Below are positions 44,894 through 54,166 of a stretch of DNA of 64,000 nucleotides, in pieces (the first letter of the stretch is position 1; every line of letters starts with the position of its first letter). Both the position numbers and the translations under genes were made by a program. Under the pieces are notes generated by a model. That model searched no databases. It was given only the letters and a program-made list of their open reading frames with translations, and was not told the DNA's origin. The stretch is from Acidovorax sp. A1169 (GTDB lineage: Bacteria; Pseudomonadota; Gammaproteobacteria; Burkholderiales; Burkholderiaceae_C), in contig NZ_JAUZDX010000009.1 in NCBI RefSeq assembly GCF_030704685.1, positions 159,546-223,545 on the forward strand, given 5' to 3'.

Positions 44894-46495
44894 TCAGAGC
44901 GCCTTGCGCAGGTTGGCCGGCGCGATCCGGAGCGCCTCGCGGTACTTGGCCACGGTGCGGCGCGCGCACTCGATGCCCTGCTCCTTGAGCATCTCGGCGA
45001 TCTGACTGTCCGACAGCGGCTTGGCGGGGCTTTCGGCCGCCACGAACTGCTTGATGAGGGCACGCACGGCCGTGCTCGATGCGTTGCCGCCGGTCTCGGT
45101 GCCCAGGCCCGAGCCGAAGAAGTACTTGAGCTCGTAGGTGCCGATGGGCGTGGACATGTACTTGGCCGTGGTCACGCGGCTGATGGTGGACTCGTGCAAA
45201 CCCAGCTCATCGGCGATATCGCGCAGCACCAGCGGGCGCATGGCCAGCTCGCCATGGGTGAAGAAGCTCTTTTGCCGCTCGACGATGGCCCGCGAGACGC
45301 GCAGGATGGTGTCAAAGCGCTGCTGGATGTTCTTGATGAACCAGCGCGCCTCCTGCAGCCGCTGCTGCATGGCCTGGTGGCCCTCGCCGCCCTTGTGGCC
45401 GCGCAGGGCACCGGCGTAGATGTCGTGCACGCGCAGGCGCGGCATCACGTCGGGGTTCAGGGCCACGATGAAGTTGTGCTGGCCATCGCGGCCATTGGCC
45501 CGCCCGGCCTTGCGCACGATGACGTCGGGCACGATGATGTTGCGCTCCACGTCCACGAACTTGCGCCCGGGGCGAGGCTCCAGCCGCGCGATCAGGGCCA
45601 TGGCGGCGCGGGTGCGCTCCTCGCCATCGCCACACAGCTGCGTGAGGCGGCGGATGTCACGGCGCGCCAGCATCTCCAGCGGCTGCTGGCACACGCGCAG
45701 CGCGGTCTGCACGGTGTCGGGGTCGATCTCGCTGTCCTCGTCGGCGGCCAGCGCCGTGAGCTGCAGCGTGAGGCATTCACCCAGGCCACGTGCACCCACG
45801 CCCACGGGCTCCAGGCTTTGCAGCAGGCGCAGGGCGACGGTGAAGCGGTGCACCAGCTCCTCGATCTGCTCCAGGTCGTCCGGGCCGGCCAGGCCCACGG
45901 CCAGTTCTTCGAGCGGGTCTTCGAGGTAGCCGTCGTCGTTGAGCGATTCGATCAAAAAGCGCAGGGCGGCCCGGTCCACCTCGGACAGGCGCAACGACAG
46001 CGCCTGCCGGTGCAAAAACGCGGTGAGCGATTCGTGCGTGCGCGCCAGCTCGGTGGCGTCCGCCTCGTCGCCTTCGGAATCATTGCGGTTGCGGGCCGGC
46101 GCATCGCCGCCCCACTCGGCATCATTGGGGGACACGTCCACGGTGCCATCGCCACTCCAGTCGGGCTCGTCGCCCGCACTGCTGCCCACTTCCGCATCGC
46201 CCTGCGGGCTGTCGGCCGAGGTCTCGGTCGAGGTGCTGGAGCCCGGGGCGCTGGAATAGACCGCGTCGTCGGAACTGTAATCGTCCGGCTGCACCGGCGC
46301 ATCGGCCGTTTCCACACCGAACTCTTCGCGCGGCGCCTCGTCGGCATTGCGTTCGAGAAAGGGGTTTTCGTCGAGCATCTGCTCGACCTCCTGGCCCAGT
46401 TCCAGCGTGGACAGCTGCAGCAGCCGGATGGACTGCTGCAATTGCGGCGTGAGCGCCAGGTGCTGCGATACGCGCAGTGACAGGCCGGGCTTCAT
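44894..46495 (-). CDS. rpoN: RNA polymerase sigma-54 factor
   Basis: 533 residues, somewhat longer than the E. coli protein (477) through an acidic, Ser/Asp-rich insert at about 70-150. N-terminal activator-interaction region (MKPGLSLRVSQHLALTPQLQ, QSIRLLQLSTLELGQEV), core-binding and DNA-binding domains, and the RpoN box near the end (CARRTVAKYREAL). Sigma-54 binds -24/-12 promoters and needs AAA+ activators. The usual downstream neighbours (hpf, ptsN, rapZ) are not here; instead a convergent VOC gene ends one base away. Confidence 0.97.
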   Translation of the reverse strand: MKPGLSLRVSQHLALTPQLQQSIRLLQLSTLELGQEVEQMLDENPFLERNADEAPREEFGVETADAPVQPDDYSSDDAVYSSAPGSSTSTETSADSPQGDAEVGSSAGDEPDWSGDGTVDVSPNDAEWGGDAPARNRNDSEGDEADATELARTHESLTAFLHRQALSLRLSEVDRAALRFLIESLNDDGYLEDPLEELAVGLAGPDDLEQIEELVHRFTVALRLLQSLEPVGVGARGLGECLTLQLTALAADEDSEIDPDTVQTALRVCQQPLEMLARRDIRRLTQLCGDGEERTRAAMALIARLEPRPGRKFVDVERNIIVPDVIVRKAGRANGRDGQHNFIVALNPDVMPRLRVHDIYAGALRGHKGGEGHQAMQQRLQEARWFIKNIQQRFDTILRVSRAIVERQKSFFTHGELAMRPLVLRDIADELGLHESTISRVTTAKYMSTPIGTYELKYFFGSGLGTETGGNASSTAVRALIKQFVAAESPAKPLSDSQIAEMLKEQGIECARRTVAKYREALRIAPANLRKAL

Positions 46496-46558
46496 CGCAC
46501 AGCCCCCCGAGGCTGCCGCAAAGGCAGGTGCATGGCGAACGGGTGGTCCATCGGTCTG

Positions 46559-47341
46559 TTACATGCGGAAGTGTTCACCCAGGTACACCCGGCGCACTTC
46601 GGCGTTGTCGACGATTTCGGAGGGGGTTCCCTGGGCCAGCACATGGCCGTCGCTGATGATGAAGGCGTGGTCGCAGATGCCCAGCGTCTCGCGCACGTTG
46701 TGGTCGGTGATGAGCACGCCAATGCCGCGCGCCTTGAGGAAGCCGATGATGCGCTGGATCTCGATCACGGCGATGGGATCGATGCCGGCAAAAGGCTCGT
46801 CCAGCAGGATGAAGCGCGGCTGCGTGGCCAGCGCGCGGGCGATCTCCACGCGGCGGCGCTCGCCGCCGGACAGGGCCAGCGCGGGCGAGGCGCGCAGGTG
46901 CTCAACGCGCAGTTCGGTCAGCAAGGCCGTGAGGCGTTCCTCGATGGCCGCGCGCGGCAGCGGCTGGCCGTCGTCGCCGCGCTGCAATTCGAGCACAGCG
47001 CGCACGTTCTCTTCGACCGTGAGCTTGCGGAAGATCGAGGCTTCCTGCGGCAGGTAGGACAGGCCCAGGCGCGAGCGCCGGTGGATGGGCATGTGGGCCA
47101 CCGAGTGGCCGTCGATGCGGATGTCGCCGGCATCGCTGCGCACCAGGCCCACGATCATGTAGAACGAGGTGGTCTTGCCCGCACCGTTGGGGCCGAGCAG
47201 CCCGACGACCTCGCCCTTTTGCACGACCAGCGATACGTCCTTGACGACCTTGCGGCTGCCATAGGATTTTTCGAGGTGGTGCACCTCCAGCCGGCTGTCC
47301 GCCGGAGAGTCGGCGACGGTACTCACGTGCGGCCCACTCAC
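46559..47341 (-). CDS. lptB: LPS export ABC transporter ATPase
   Basis: 260 residues. Walker [19 protein letters not shown]-loop [17 protein letters not shown], signature [15 protein letters not shown], Walker [18 protein letters not shown]-loop [11 protein letters not shown]. LptB powers extraction of lipopolysaccharide by LptFGC to the LptA bridge. The GTG start at 47341 overlaps the TGA of lptA, and rpoN follows 63 bases later, a conserved order. Confidence 0.97.
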   Translation of the reverse strand: MSGPHVSTVADSPADSRLEVHHLEKSYGSRKVVKDVSLVVQKGEVVGLLGPNGAGKTTSFYMIVGLVRSDAGDIRIDGHSVAHMPIHRRSRLGLSYLPQEASIFRKLTVEENVRAVLELQRGDDGQPLPRAAIEERLTALLTELRVEHLRASPALALSGGERRRVEIARALATQPRFILLDEPFAGIDPIAVIEIQRIIGFLKARGIGVLITDHNVRETLGICDHAFIISDGHVLAQGTPSEIVDNAEVRRVYLGEHFRM

Positions 47342-47991
47342 TTGGCGCCGCCGCTCAGGGTGCTGCTGGGGCGCAGGGCGGTGCCCGGTGCCGCTGCGGC
47401 AGGGGCGGCCGCGCTGGCGGGTGTTTCCTTGGGCGACAGGATGGCGCGCACGCGGCCACCGGGCGCCGGGGTGTCGCCCGCGGCATTGGTGCTGCCGCGC
47501 GGCTTGGCGTCCACGGTGAACACGTCGGTCAGGTTGTTGTAGACGATGACCTGCCCGGTGATCTCGTCGGTCAGCGTGGATTCGCGGAAGCGCCGCAGCT
47601 CGGCGCGGGTGATGAACTTCACGTTGTCGGCGCGGCCGTCGTACTCGATGACCTCGCTCTCGCCCTCGATGAACTCGTCGGGCGCTCCCGCCAGCGTGTC
47701 GCGCTTCTGGCGGAAGAAGGCGCGTTTGCCCGGCTCGGCCGTGACCACGCCGAACTGGTAGCCATCGGCGTCCTGGCGCACGTCCAGGCGCGCGCCACGC
47801 AGCACGATGGTGCCCTTGGTCATGACCACGCGGCCGGTGAACACGCTGGTCTGCTTGAGCTCATCGTGGCGCAGTGCGTCGGCCTCGATGTTCATGGGCT
47901 TGTTGCGGTCGGCCTTTTCGGCGTGGGCCGCCGTCTGGACCATGGCCAGGGCCGAGAGGAGGAGTAGGGTCGGGAGGATGCGGTAGTTCAT
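47338..47991 (-). CDS. lptA: LPS transport periplasmic protein
   Basis: 217 residues with a signal peptide ([21 protein letters not shown] to AHA). OstA/LptA jellyroll pattern: [38 protein letters not shown], and [16 protein letters not shown]. It bridges LPS from LptC to LptD across the periplasm. A Pro/Ala-rich tail (about 175-217) is longer than in E. coli. lptC and kdsC, usually just upstream, are absent: dsbA is the next gene instead. Confidence 0.95.
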   Translation of the reverse strand: MNYRILPTLLLLSALAMVQTAAHAEKADRNKPMNIEADALRHDELKQTSVFTGRVVMTKGTIVLRGARLDVRQDADGYQFGVVTAEPGKRAFFRQKRDTLAGAPDEFIEGESEVIEYDGRADNVKFITRAELRRFRESTLTDEITGQVIVYNNLTDVFTVDAKPRGSTNAAGDTPAPGGRVRAILSPKETPASAAAPAAAAPGTALRPSSTLSGGAK

Positions 47992-48041
47992 AGGGCACGA
48001 ATCTTGCAGATCATTGTAGCCACCCGTGGCGACATGCCATG

Positions 48042-48064
48042 AAAAAAGCCCGCATCAGCGGGCT
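48042..48064 (-). terminator. Rho-independent terminator of the dsbA transcript
   Basis: Read on the minus strand, AGCCCGC and GCGGGCT form a 7-bp stem with a TGAT loop, followed by TTTTTT. It starts about 37 bases after the dsbA stop and separates it from lptA. Confidence 0.9.
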
Positions 48065-48101
48065 GTTGGTACACGCAGGCGCCAGTCCTGCCAAGAAACG
48101 G

Positions 48102-48758
48102 TCAGCCTTTGCGGGCCACGCCCACCAGTTGCTCCACCACCTGCAGCACCACAGACATGCTGCCGGCCATGGTGCCATCGGTGTAGAAACGGCCGGCCAC
48201 GCCCATCGAGGGCACGCCTTCCACACCGTACGCATCCTGCAGTTGCGACGCGCGGCGCACCTGGTTGGATACGGTGAACGAGTTGTAGACTTCCTTGAAC
48301 TTGGCCACGTCCACGCCCTGCGTGGCGATCCAGGCCATGATTTCATCGTCCTTGGCGAGCTTGGCCTTCTCCACGTGGATGGCACGGAAGACCTTGGCGT
48401 GCAGGGCATCGAGCTTGCCCATGCCTTCGAGCGTGAAGTACAGCTTTTGCTGTGGCACGAAGCTGGCGTTGAAGGCCACCGGGATACGGCGGATGCTCAG
48501 GTCCTTGGGGGCTGCCTTGACCCAGGCGTCGAGCGTGGGCTCGAAGGCATTGCAGTGGGGGCAGCTGTACCAGAAGAATTCGATCACGTCGACCTTGCCC
48601 GCAGGCGCGTCGGGCGTGACAGGCTTGTCGAGCTTGCGGTAGTCCTTGCCCTCCTTGAACTGGCGCGGTTGCGCCAGCGCGGGGGCGGCCACGGGCAGGG
48701 TCAGGGCGGATGCGGCCACTGCGGAAGCGGCAGACAGGGAAAACTCGCGGCGTTTCAT
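48102..48758 (-). CDS. dsbA: Thiol:disulfide interchange protein DsbA
   Basis: 218 residues, exported (MKRREFSLSAASAV to ALAQ). Catalytic CPHC in FFWYSCPHCNAFEPTLD (residues about 68-71) and the cis-Pro segment GVEGVPSMGVAGRF. DsbA introduces disulfides into periplasmic proteins and is reoxidised by DsbB. It ends an argS-SPOR-dsbA run on the minus strand. Confidence 0.95.
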   Translation of the reverse strand: MKRREFSLSAASAVAASALTLPVAAPALAQPRQFKEGKDYRKLDKPVTPDAPAGKVDVIEFFWYSCPHCNAFEPTLDAWVKAAPKDLSIRRIPVAFNASFVPQQKLYFTLEGMGKLDALHAKVFRAIHVEKAKLAKDDEIMAWIATQGVDVAKFKEVYNSFTVSNQVRRASQLQDAYGVEGVPSMGVAGRFYTDGTMAGSMSVVLQVVEQLVGVARKG

Positions 48759-48832
48759 GAAAGTGGCACTCCTTGGTCTGGTATTGGGGGGTGTGAGCCA
48801 CTCCCCCGGAAAAAGTTCAGGCAGGCATGCGC

Positions 48833-49495
48833 TCAGCGCTGCACCCGCACCAGGGCAGATTCGACACCCGTGGTGTCGAGCTTGTCCTTGAGCTGGGCGG
48901 CATCATCGCGCTTGGTGAACGGGCCGACGCGCACGCGGAACACGGTGCGGCCATTTTGCTCGCGCTCGCTCACGCGGGCCTCCCAGCCCAGCATGGCCAG
49001 TTTGGCGCGCTGCGCATCGGCATCGGCCTGGGTGCGGAAGGCACCGGCCTGCACGAAGTAGTCGAAGGGGTCGGCACTGTTGCCGGGCGCCGCAGCGGCC
49101 TTGGCAGCGGCCAGATCACCCAAGGGGTCGGCACTGCCGGGCTTGGTGGCTGCGGCGGCAGGCTTGGCCGACGAGGCGGCGGCACGCGGGTCCGCTGCTG
49201 CCACGGCAGGTGCCGAGGCGGCAGGCGCAGGCGCCACCCCCGCCGTGGCGGGAACCGACGCTGCAGCCGCAGGAGGCCGCGCGGGGTTCTTGCCATACAG
49301 CGGCGAGTTCGGGTCCCAGTTCTTGTTCTTCTGCGCTTCGGCCGCGTCCTGGTCGGTGCCGCGTGCGCCGCCCTTGTTGAGGAAGGGCACGGGCACCTTG
49401 GTCACGTAGACGGCGACCGCCAGCGCGGCGCCCAGGCCGAAGATCACGCCCACGATAAAGCCGATGATGGTTCCGCCCAGTTGCTTGTTCTTCAT
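48833..49495 (-). CDS. SPOR-domain membrane protein
   Basis: 220 residues. One N-terminal membrane helix (IIGFIVGVIFGLGAALAVAV), an Ala/Pro-rich periplasmic linker (about 55-140), and a C-terminal SPOR domain (about 150-218: FDYFVQAGAFRTQADADAQR, VFRVRVGPFTKRDDAAQLKD). SPOR binds denuded septal peptidoglycan, so this is a cell-division or envelope protein of FtsN-like layout, though FtsN itself is not proven. Start 49495 (MKNKQLGG). It lies 13 bases after argS and probably shares its transcript. Confidence 0.9.
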   Translation of the reverse strand: MKNKQLGGTIIGFIVGVIFGLGAALAVAVYVTKVPVPFLNKGGARGTDQDAAEAQKNKNWDPNSPLYGKNPARPPAAAASVPATAGVAPAPAASAPAVAAADPRAAASSAKPAAAATKPGSADPLGDLAAAKAAAAPGNSADPFDYFVQAGAFRTQADADAQRAKLAMLGWEARVSEREQNGRTVFRVRVGPFTKRDDAAQLKDKLDTTGVESALVRVQR

Positions 49496-49508
49496 AGGTA
49501 GTGGTTGC

Positions 49509-51218
49509 TTACATTCTGGCCGGAGCCGATACGCCCAGCACAGCCAGGCCATTGTGCAATACCTGCGCGGTGGCGGCGACGAGGGCCAGGCGCGCGCGCT
49601 TGACGGCCTCGTCATCCACCAGGATGCGCTCGGCATCGTAATAGCTGTGGTAGCTGGCGGCCAGGTCGCGCAGGTAGAAGGTGACGTCGTGCGGGGCCTC
49701 GCCATCGGCAGCGGCGGTGAGCATCTCGGGGTACTTGGCCAGCTGCAGCATCAGCGCCTGGGCCTGCGGGCCTTCGAGCGGGGACAGGTCCACGCCCTGG
49801 AGCGAAGCCATGTCGCCACCGCCCTGCTCGGCCCAACTGCGCAGCACCGAGCAGATGCGCGCATGCGCGTACTGCACGTAGTACACCGGATTGTCGTTGT
49901 TCTGCGCAACGGCCAGGTCCACGTCGAAGGTGTACTCGGTGTCGGGTTTGCGGCTGAGCAGGAAGAAGCGCACCGCGTCCTTGCTGGTCCATTCGATCAG
50001 GTCGCGCAAGGTGACGTAGCTGCCCGCGCGCTTGCTGATCTTGACCTCTTCACCACCCTTGACCACGCGCACCATGGTGTGCAGCACGTAGTCGGGGTAG
50101 CCCTGTGGAATGCCCACTTCGGCCGCCTGCAGGCCGGCGCGCACGCGCGCGATGGTGCCGTGGTGGTCGGTGCCCTGGATGTTCACGACCTTGGTGTAGC
50201 CGCGCTCCCACTTGGCGATGTGGTAGGCCACGTCGGGTACGAAATAGGTGAAGGTACCGTCCTGCTTGCGCATCACGCGGTCCTTGTCGTCGCCGTAGTC
50301 CGTGCTCTTGAGCCACAGGGCGCCGTCCTGCTCGTAGGTCTTGCCGTTGGCCACCAGCTTGCCCACCGTGGCCTCGACGCGGCCGCTGGTGTACAGGCTC
50401 GACTCGAGGTAGTACTCGTCGAACTTCAGGTTGAAGGCCTGCAGGTCCTTGTCCTGCTCGTTGCGCAGGTAGGCCACGGCGAACTGGCGGATCGATTCCA
50501 CGTCGTCGACGTCGCCGCTGGCGGTGTACTCGCGGTCATCGGCCTTGACGGTCTTCTTCGCCAGGAAATCGTTGGCAATGTCCTGAATGTAGTCGCCGTT
50601 GTAGAAGGCCTTGCTGGCCGGGTTCTCGGAATCGGTGGGCCAGCACTCGTCGCCGGGCTTGAAGCCCTTGGCGCGCAGCTGGGTGCTGTTCGTGAGCGTC
50701 TGGATCTGCACGCCCGCATCGTTGTAATAGAACTCGCGGTGCACGCCCCATCCCTGGGTGGCGAACAGGTTGCAGATGGCATCGCCCAGGGCGGCCTGGC
50801 GGCCATGGCCCACGTGCAGCGGGCCGGTGGGGTTGGCCGAGACGAACTCGACCAGCACCTTGGCACCCCGGTCGGCCTGGTAGCCGAAGCGCTCGCCGGC
50901 AGACAGCACCTCGCGCACTACCTCCTGCTTGGCAGCGGGCTTCAAGCGAATGTTCAGGAAGCCCGGGCCCGCGATCTCGATGGCATCGACCCAACGCTTG
51001 AAGGCGGGCGTGGCCTCCAGCGCGGCCTTGAGCTGCTCGCCCAGGGCGCGCGGATTGAGCTTGAGCGGCTTGGCCAATTGCATGGCCGCCGTGCAGGCGA
51101 AATCGCCATGCGCAGCCACCTTGGGGGATTCGAACGCCGCCTTGGCGCCCGCGCCAGGGGAAAGGGTGTCCAGCTCGGCCGCGAGCGCGGCCAGCAGATC
51201 GTGTTTGACAGAGAGCAT
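49509..51218 (-). CDS. argS: Arginyl-tRNA synthetase
   Basis: 569 residues, class I. N-terminal Add-1 domain, HIGH-type motif as [18 protein letters not shown] (residues about 130-150), KMSKS-type motif as [16 protein letters not shown], and a C-terminal anticodon-binding domain. It charges tRNA-Arg with ATP and needs the tRNA for activation. The gene heads the argS-SPOR-dsbA operon and is divergent from psiF across 210 bases. Confidence 0.97.
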   Translation of the reverse strand: MLSVKHDLLAALAAELDTLSPGAGAKAAFESPKVAAHGDFACTAAMQLAKPLKLNPRALGEQLKAALEATPAFKRWVDAIEIAGPGFLNIRLKPAAKQEVVREVLSAGERFGYQADRGAKVLVEFVSANPTGPLHVGHGRQAALGDAICNLFATQGWGVHREFYYNDAGVQIQTLTNSTQLRAKGFKPGDECWPTDSENPASKAFYNGDYIQDIANDFLAKKTVKADDREYTASGDVDDVESIRQFAVAYLRNEQDKDLQAFNLKFDEYYLESSLYTSGRVEATVGKLVANGKTYEQDGALWLKSTDYGDDKDRVMRKQDGTFTYFVPDVAYHIAKWERGYTKVVNIQGTDHHGTIARVRAGLQAAEVGIPQGYPDYVLHTMVRVVKGGEEVKISKRAGSYVTLRDLIEWTSKDAVRFFLLSRKPDTEYTFDVDLAVAQNNDNPVYYVQYAHARICSVLRSWAEQGGGDMASLQGVDLSPLEGPQAQALMLQLAKYPEMLTAAADGEAPHDVTFYLRDLAASYHSYYDAERILVDDEAVKRARLALVAATAQVLHNGLAVLGVSAPARM

Positions 51219-51428
51219 CGGGGGATTTTACGGGGCGGCCCGGTCACCGCCTTGGGAAGGTGTGTTGCCCGCGCCACCAAATGCCTGCCCAGGCCTGTGC
51301 AGCGGAGCAACAGATCGTAAAGAATTCTTGCCGCCGGGCAGGCATGTCAGCGCGGCCCGATGCCCGTACGTTGTAATCGGGCAATCCGATGCGGATTGCG
51401 TTGGATGCCCTTACCACCGGAGCACTAT

Positions 51429-51779
51429 ATGAAAAAGCTTCTCTCCCTCGCGGCCCTGAGCCTGGTTCTTTTGTTGGGCGCAGCACATGCTGCCGATGCC
51501 CCTGCGGCGCCCGCCAAGGTGGCTGCACCGGCGACAGCGGCCACCCCAGCCGCACCTGCAGCCTCTGCGGCAGCCCCGACCAAGCAACAGACCAAGATGG
51601 CCACCTGCAATACCGAGGCGGCCGACAAGAAGGGCGACGAGCGCAAGGCGTTCATGAAGACCTGCCTGTCCAACAAGCCTGCCACCCAGCAGGACAAGAT
51701 GAAGACCTGCAACGCCGATGCCACCGGCAAGAAGGGCGACGAGCGCAAGGCCTTCATGAGCGAGTGCCTTAAGAAGTGA
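51429..51779 (+). CDS. psiF: PsiF repeat protein (exported)
   Basis: 116 residues with a signal peptide (MKKLLSLAALSLVLLLGAAHA), an Ala/Pro linker (about 25-55) and two PsiF repeats (CNTEAADKKGDERKAFMKTC and CNADATGKKGDERKAFMSEC), each with a Cys pair. E. coli psiF is phosphate-starvation induced; function unknown. Start is the ATG at 51429. The repeats are nearly identical to each other. A terminator follows. Confidence 0.93.
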   Translation: MKKLLSLAALSLVLLLGAAHAADAPAAPAKVAAPATAATPAAPAASAAAPTKQQTKMATCNTEAADKKGDERKAFMKTCLSNKPATQQDKMKTCNADATGKKGDERKAFMSECLKK

Positions 51780-51817
51780 TCTGCTGAGCCAGCCACCGCG
51801 CTGGCTCTTGCCACCCA

Positions 51818-51850
51818 CCCGCCCGGCACCTGTGCCCGGCGGGTTTTTTT
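51818..51850 (+). terminator. Rho-independent terminator after psiF
   Basis: CCCGCCCGGCAC and GTGCCCGGCGGG pair at 11 of 12 positions around a short CT loop, followed by TTTTTTT. A smaller stem (AGCCAG/CTGGCT, 51789-51806) precedes it. Confidence 0.88.
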
Positions 51851-51876
51851 CATCGCCGGGCCGCCCCAAGATAAAT

Positions 51877-51924
51877 CACCCCCTCGGGGGGCAGTGACCC
51901 ACGCAGCGGCGGAGCGTGGGGGCC
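51877..51924. repeat. REP-like intergenic element
   Basis: Two palindromes in tandem: CCCCCTCGGGGG (51879-51890) and CCCACGC/GCGTGGG (51898-51904/51914-51920) around AGCGGCGGA. From memory, near-identical sequences occur many times between genes in Acidovorax, Delftia and Comamonas; there is only one copy here, so the repeat status rests on that recollection. Confidence 0.55.
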
Positions 51925-51937
51925 ATCTTTCATGGGC

Positions 51938-52384
51938 TTACCAGCCGCGGGCCCAGAACACCGCGATCACGGCCACCACCGGGATCGCATGGGCCTGCAG
52001 CATCACCAGGCGGCGCACCCTGGCGACTTCGCGCGCGTCCGGCAGGGTGCCATCGGCGCGCAGCTTGCGCAGCCAGCGCCGGAAGGCGATGGTCGGGAAA
52101 ATGGACAGGATGGCAATCGCCACCACCAGCGTGATCTTGAAGTGGAACATGGGCTGCGACACATACCAGGACATGCCCTTGACCCCGAAGAACACCCGCG
52201 CCAGCCCCGTGGCCACCAGCGCCATGGCCGCAGCGGCGTAGATGGCGTCGAGCCGCGCCAGGCGCTCCACCACCGCGGCGTTGAGCCATTCGATGCGGCA
52301 CAGCGCGGCCTGGCTCGACAGGAAGACCACTAGGGTCAGGATGGCCACCATGTGCAGGGCGGCCAATACGGCTTCGAGGGTCAT
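51938..52384 (-). CDS. DUF2214 integral membrane protein
   Basis: 148 residues with four hydrophobic helices (AVLAALHMVAILTLVVFLSS; IYAAAAMALVATGLARVFFG; FHFKITLVVAIAILSIFPTI; VVAVIAVFWARGW). It matches DUF2214/YkgB-like four-helix membrane proteins of unknown function. Start 52384. The frame is open further upstream but only this part is membrane-like. Single gene between psiF and dctA. Confidence 0.85.
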   Translation of the reverse strand: MTLEAVLAALHMVAILTLVVFLSSQAALCRIEWLNAAVVERLARLDAIYAAAAMALVATGLARVFFGVKGMSWYVSQPMFHFKITLVVAIAILSIFPTIAFRRWLRKLRADGTLPDAREVARVRRLVMLQAHAIPVVAVIAVFWARGW

Positions 52385-52488
52385 CGCGGATCCTTTTTTT
52401 GGGCAGTTCGCGGCGATTGTGCGCGAGGAACGGCCCGGCAGAGGTAGGCGCCCTTCCTGACCCGTCCCTGGGCCGACAGTTGCATGCG

Positions 52489-52521
52489 AAAAAGGGGCAT
52501 GCCCATGCAGGCACGCCCCTT
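52489..52521 (-). terminator. Rho-independent terminator of dctA
   Basis: On the minus strand, AAGGGGCGTGCC pairs with GGCATGCCCCTT (one G-U) around a five-base loop, followed by a run of T (52489-52493 as A on the plus strand). It lies about 40 bases after the dctA stop. Confidence 0.85.
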
Positions 52522-52560
52522 CTTGTGAAACCATGGCCCCGCAACGGGGACTGCCAGCGA

Positions 52561-53925
52561 TCAGGCGGCCGTACGCGCCACGGCGGCCACACCGGCCGGC
52601 ACCACGGGTGCCGATACGGGAGCGGCAGCCTCCGGCAGCGGATGGCCGTCCAGCGCGGCATTCAGGCGGTCGTAGTCGAGCGCGTTTTCCCAGCGGGAGA
52701 CCACCACGGTGGCGACGGCATTGCCGATGAAGTTGGTCAGCGAGCGGCACTCGCTCATGAAGCGGTCCACGCCCAGGATCAGGGCCATGCCGGCCACGGG
52801 CACTTCGGGCACCACGGCCAGGGTGGCGGCCAGGGTGATGAAGCCTGCGCCGGTCACGCCTGCTGCGCCCTTGGAACTCAGCATGGCGACCAGCAGCAGG
52901 GCGATCTGGTGGCCCAGCGTCAGTTCGGTGTTGGTGGCCTGGGCGATGAACAGCGCGGCCAGGGTCATGTAGATGTTGGTGCCGTCCAGGTTGAAGGAGT
53001 AGCCTGTGGGCACCACCAGGCCGACCACCGACTTGCTGCAGCCGGCCTTCTCCATCTTTTCCATCAGCGAGGGCAAGGCCGATTCGGAGGACGAGGTGCC
53101 CAGTACCAGCATCAGCTCGGCCTTGAGGTAGCGGCACAGCTTGAGCACCGAGAAGCCGCACAGGCGCGCCACGAAGCCCAGCACCACCAGCACGAACAGC
53201 AGCGAGGTGATGTAGAAGGCGCCCACCAGCCAGGCCAGGTTGACCAGCGAGCCCAGGCCGAACTTGCCGATGGTGAAGGCCATGGCACCGAACGCCCCCA
53301 GGGGCGCGGCCTTCATCACCAGGCCCACCACCTTGAAGACAGGGGTCGTCAGGGCTTCGAGAAAGTTCTGCACGGGCCGGCCGGCCTCACCCACCATGGC
53401 CAGCGCAATGCCGAACAGCACGGCCACCAGCAGCACCTGCAGGATGTTGTCGCCCACAAAGGGGCTGACCAGCGTCTTGGGGATGATGTCCATGGCAAAG
53501 CCGGTGAGCGTCATCTCGTGCGACTTGGCGACGTAGGTCTTCACGGCCGTCTGGTCCAGGTCGGCCGGGTTGATGTTCATGCCCGCACCGGGCTGCACCA
53601 CATTGGCCACGATCATGCCGATGACCAGTGCCAGCGTGGAGAAGAACAAGAAGTACGCCATGGCCTTGCCGAACACCCGACCCACGGAGCTGAGCTGCGA
53701 CATGCCCGCGATGCCGGTGACGATGGTCAGGAAGATCACCGGGGCGATGATCATCTTCACCAGCTTGATGAAGGCATCGCCCAACGGCTTGAGGGCCTCG
53801 CCGTACGCCGGCTCGAAATGGCCCAGCAGCACGCCCAGGACGATGGCGAGCACCACCTGGAAGTACAGTTGGCGGTAAAACGGCAGGTGCACCGGTTGGG
53901 CGGCCTTGGCAGGAATGGCGTGCAT
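52561..53925 (-). CDS. dctA: C4-dicarboxylate:cation symporter DctA
   Basis: 454 residues. DAACS-family membrane protein: [38 protein letters not shown], the [15 protein letters not shown] serine-rich hairpin, the [20 protein letters not shown] motif and the [20 protein letters not shown] helix that bind substrate and Na+. It imports succinate, fumarate and malate. Divergent from a hybrid histidine kinase across 241 bases that contain a candidate operator, which suggests that kinase controls it. Confidence 0.97.
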   Translation of the reverse strand: MHAIPAKAAQPVHLPFYRQLYFQVVLAIVLGVLLGHFEPAYGEALKPLGDAFIKLVKMIIAPVIFLTIVTGIAGMSQLSSVGRVFGKAMAYFLFFSTLALVIGMIVANVVQPGAGMNINPADLDQTAVKTYVAKSHEMTLTGFAMDIIPKTLVSPFVGDNILQVLLVAVLFGIALAMVGEAGRPVQNFLEALTTPVFKVVGLVMKAAPLGAFGAMAFTIGKFGLGSLVNLAWLVGAFYITSLLFVLVVLGFVARLCGFSVLKLCRYLKAELMLVLGTSSSESALPSLMEKMEKAGCSKSVVGLVVPTGYSFNLDGTNIYMTLAALFIAQATNTELTLGHQIALLLVAMLSSKGAAGVTGAGFITLAATLAVVPEVPVAGMALILGVDRFMSECRSLTNFIGNAVATVVVSRWENALDYDRLNAALDGHPLPEAAAPVSAPVVPAGVAAVARTAA

Positions 53926-54061
53926 GGGGGACTCCAGAAGTCACGAAAACTGCACCACCGGGGTGCTTCAAGGGTGCCGTTTGTACCCCTGCACTCCGTT
54001 TCAGCAGATAGCTAATTGGTAGTAGTCGCTGGCACCCCCATAGGAGGCGGGTCGGCAGAAC

Positions 54062-54078
54062 CTAGGGAAAACACCTAG
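54062..54078. promoter_or_regulatory. Inverted-repeat operator candidate between dctA and histidine kinase
   Basis: CTAGG and CCTAG flank a seven-base spacer (GAAAACA), a 17-bp dyad about 137 bases upstream of the dctA start and 89 bases upstream of the kinase start. It is the right size and place for a dimeric response-regulator site, possibly of the LuxR-type regulator at 56855. Confidence 0.45.
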
Positions 54079-54166
54079 CACCCCAGAAAGGTGCGGCACA
54101 CTCCCATGCGCACCAGATTTGCACCAAGCGCGCGCTTGCAGGCGCCCTCCACTCACCTCACCCGCC

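Noticed and set aside
53964..53978. Sigma-54 promoter candidate for dctA (GGCAC...GC with correct spacing on the minus strand)
   Set aside because: The -12 element lacks the TTGC consensus and the -24 element lacks the leading T; a match of this quality is expected by chance. No enhancer-binding activator gene is near.
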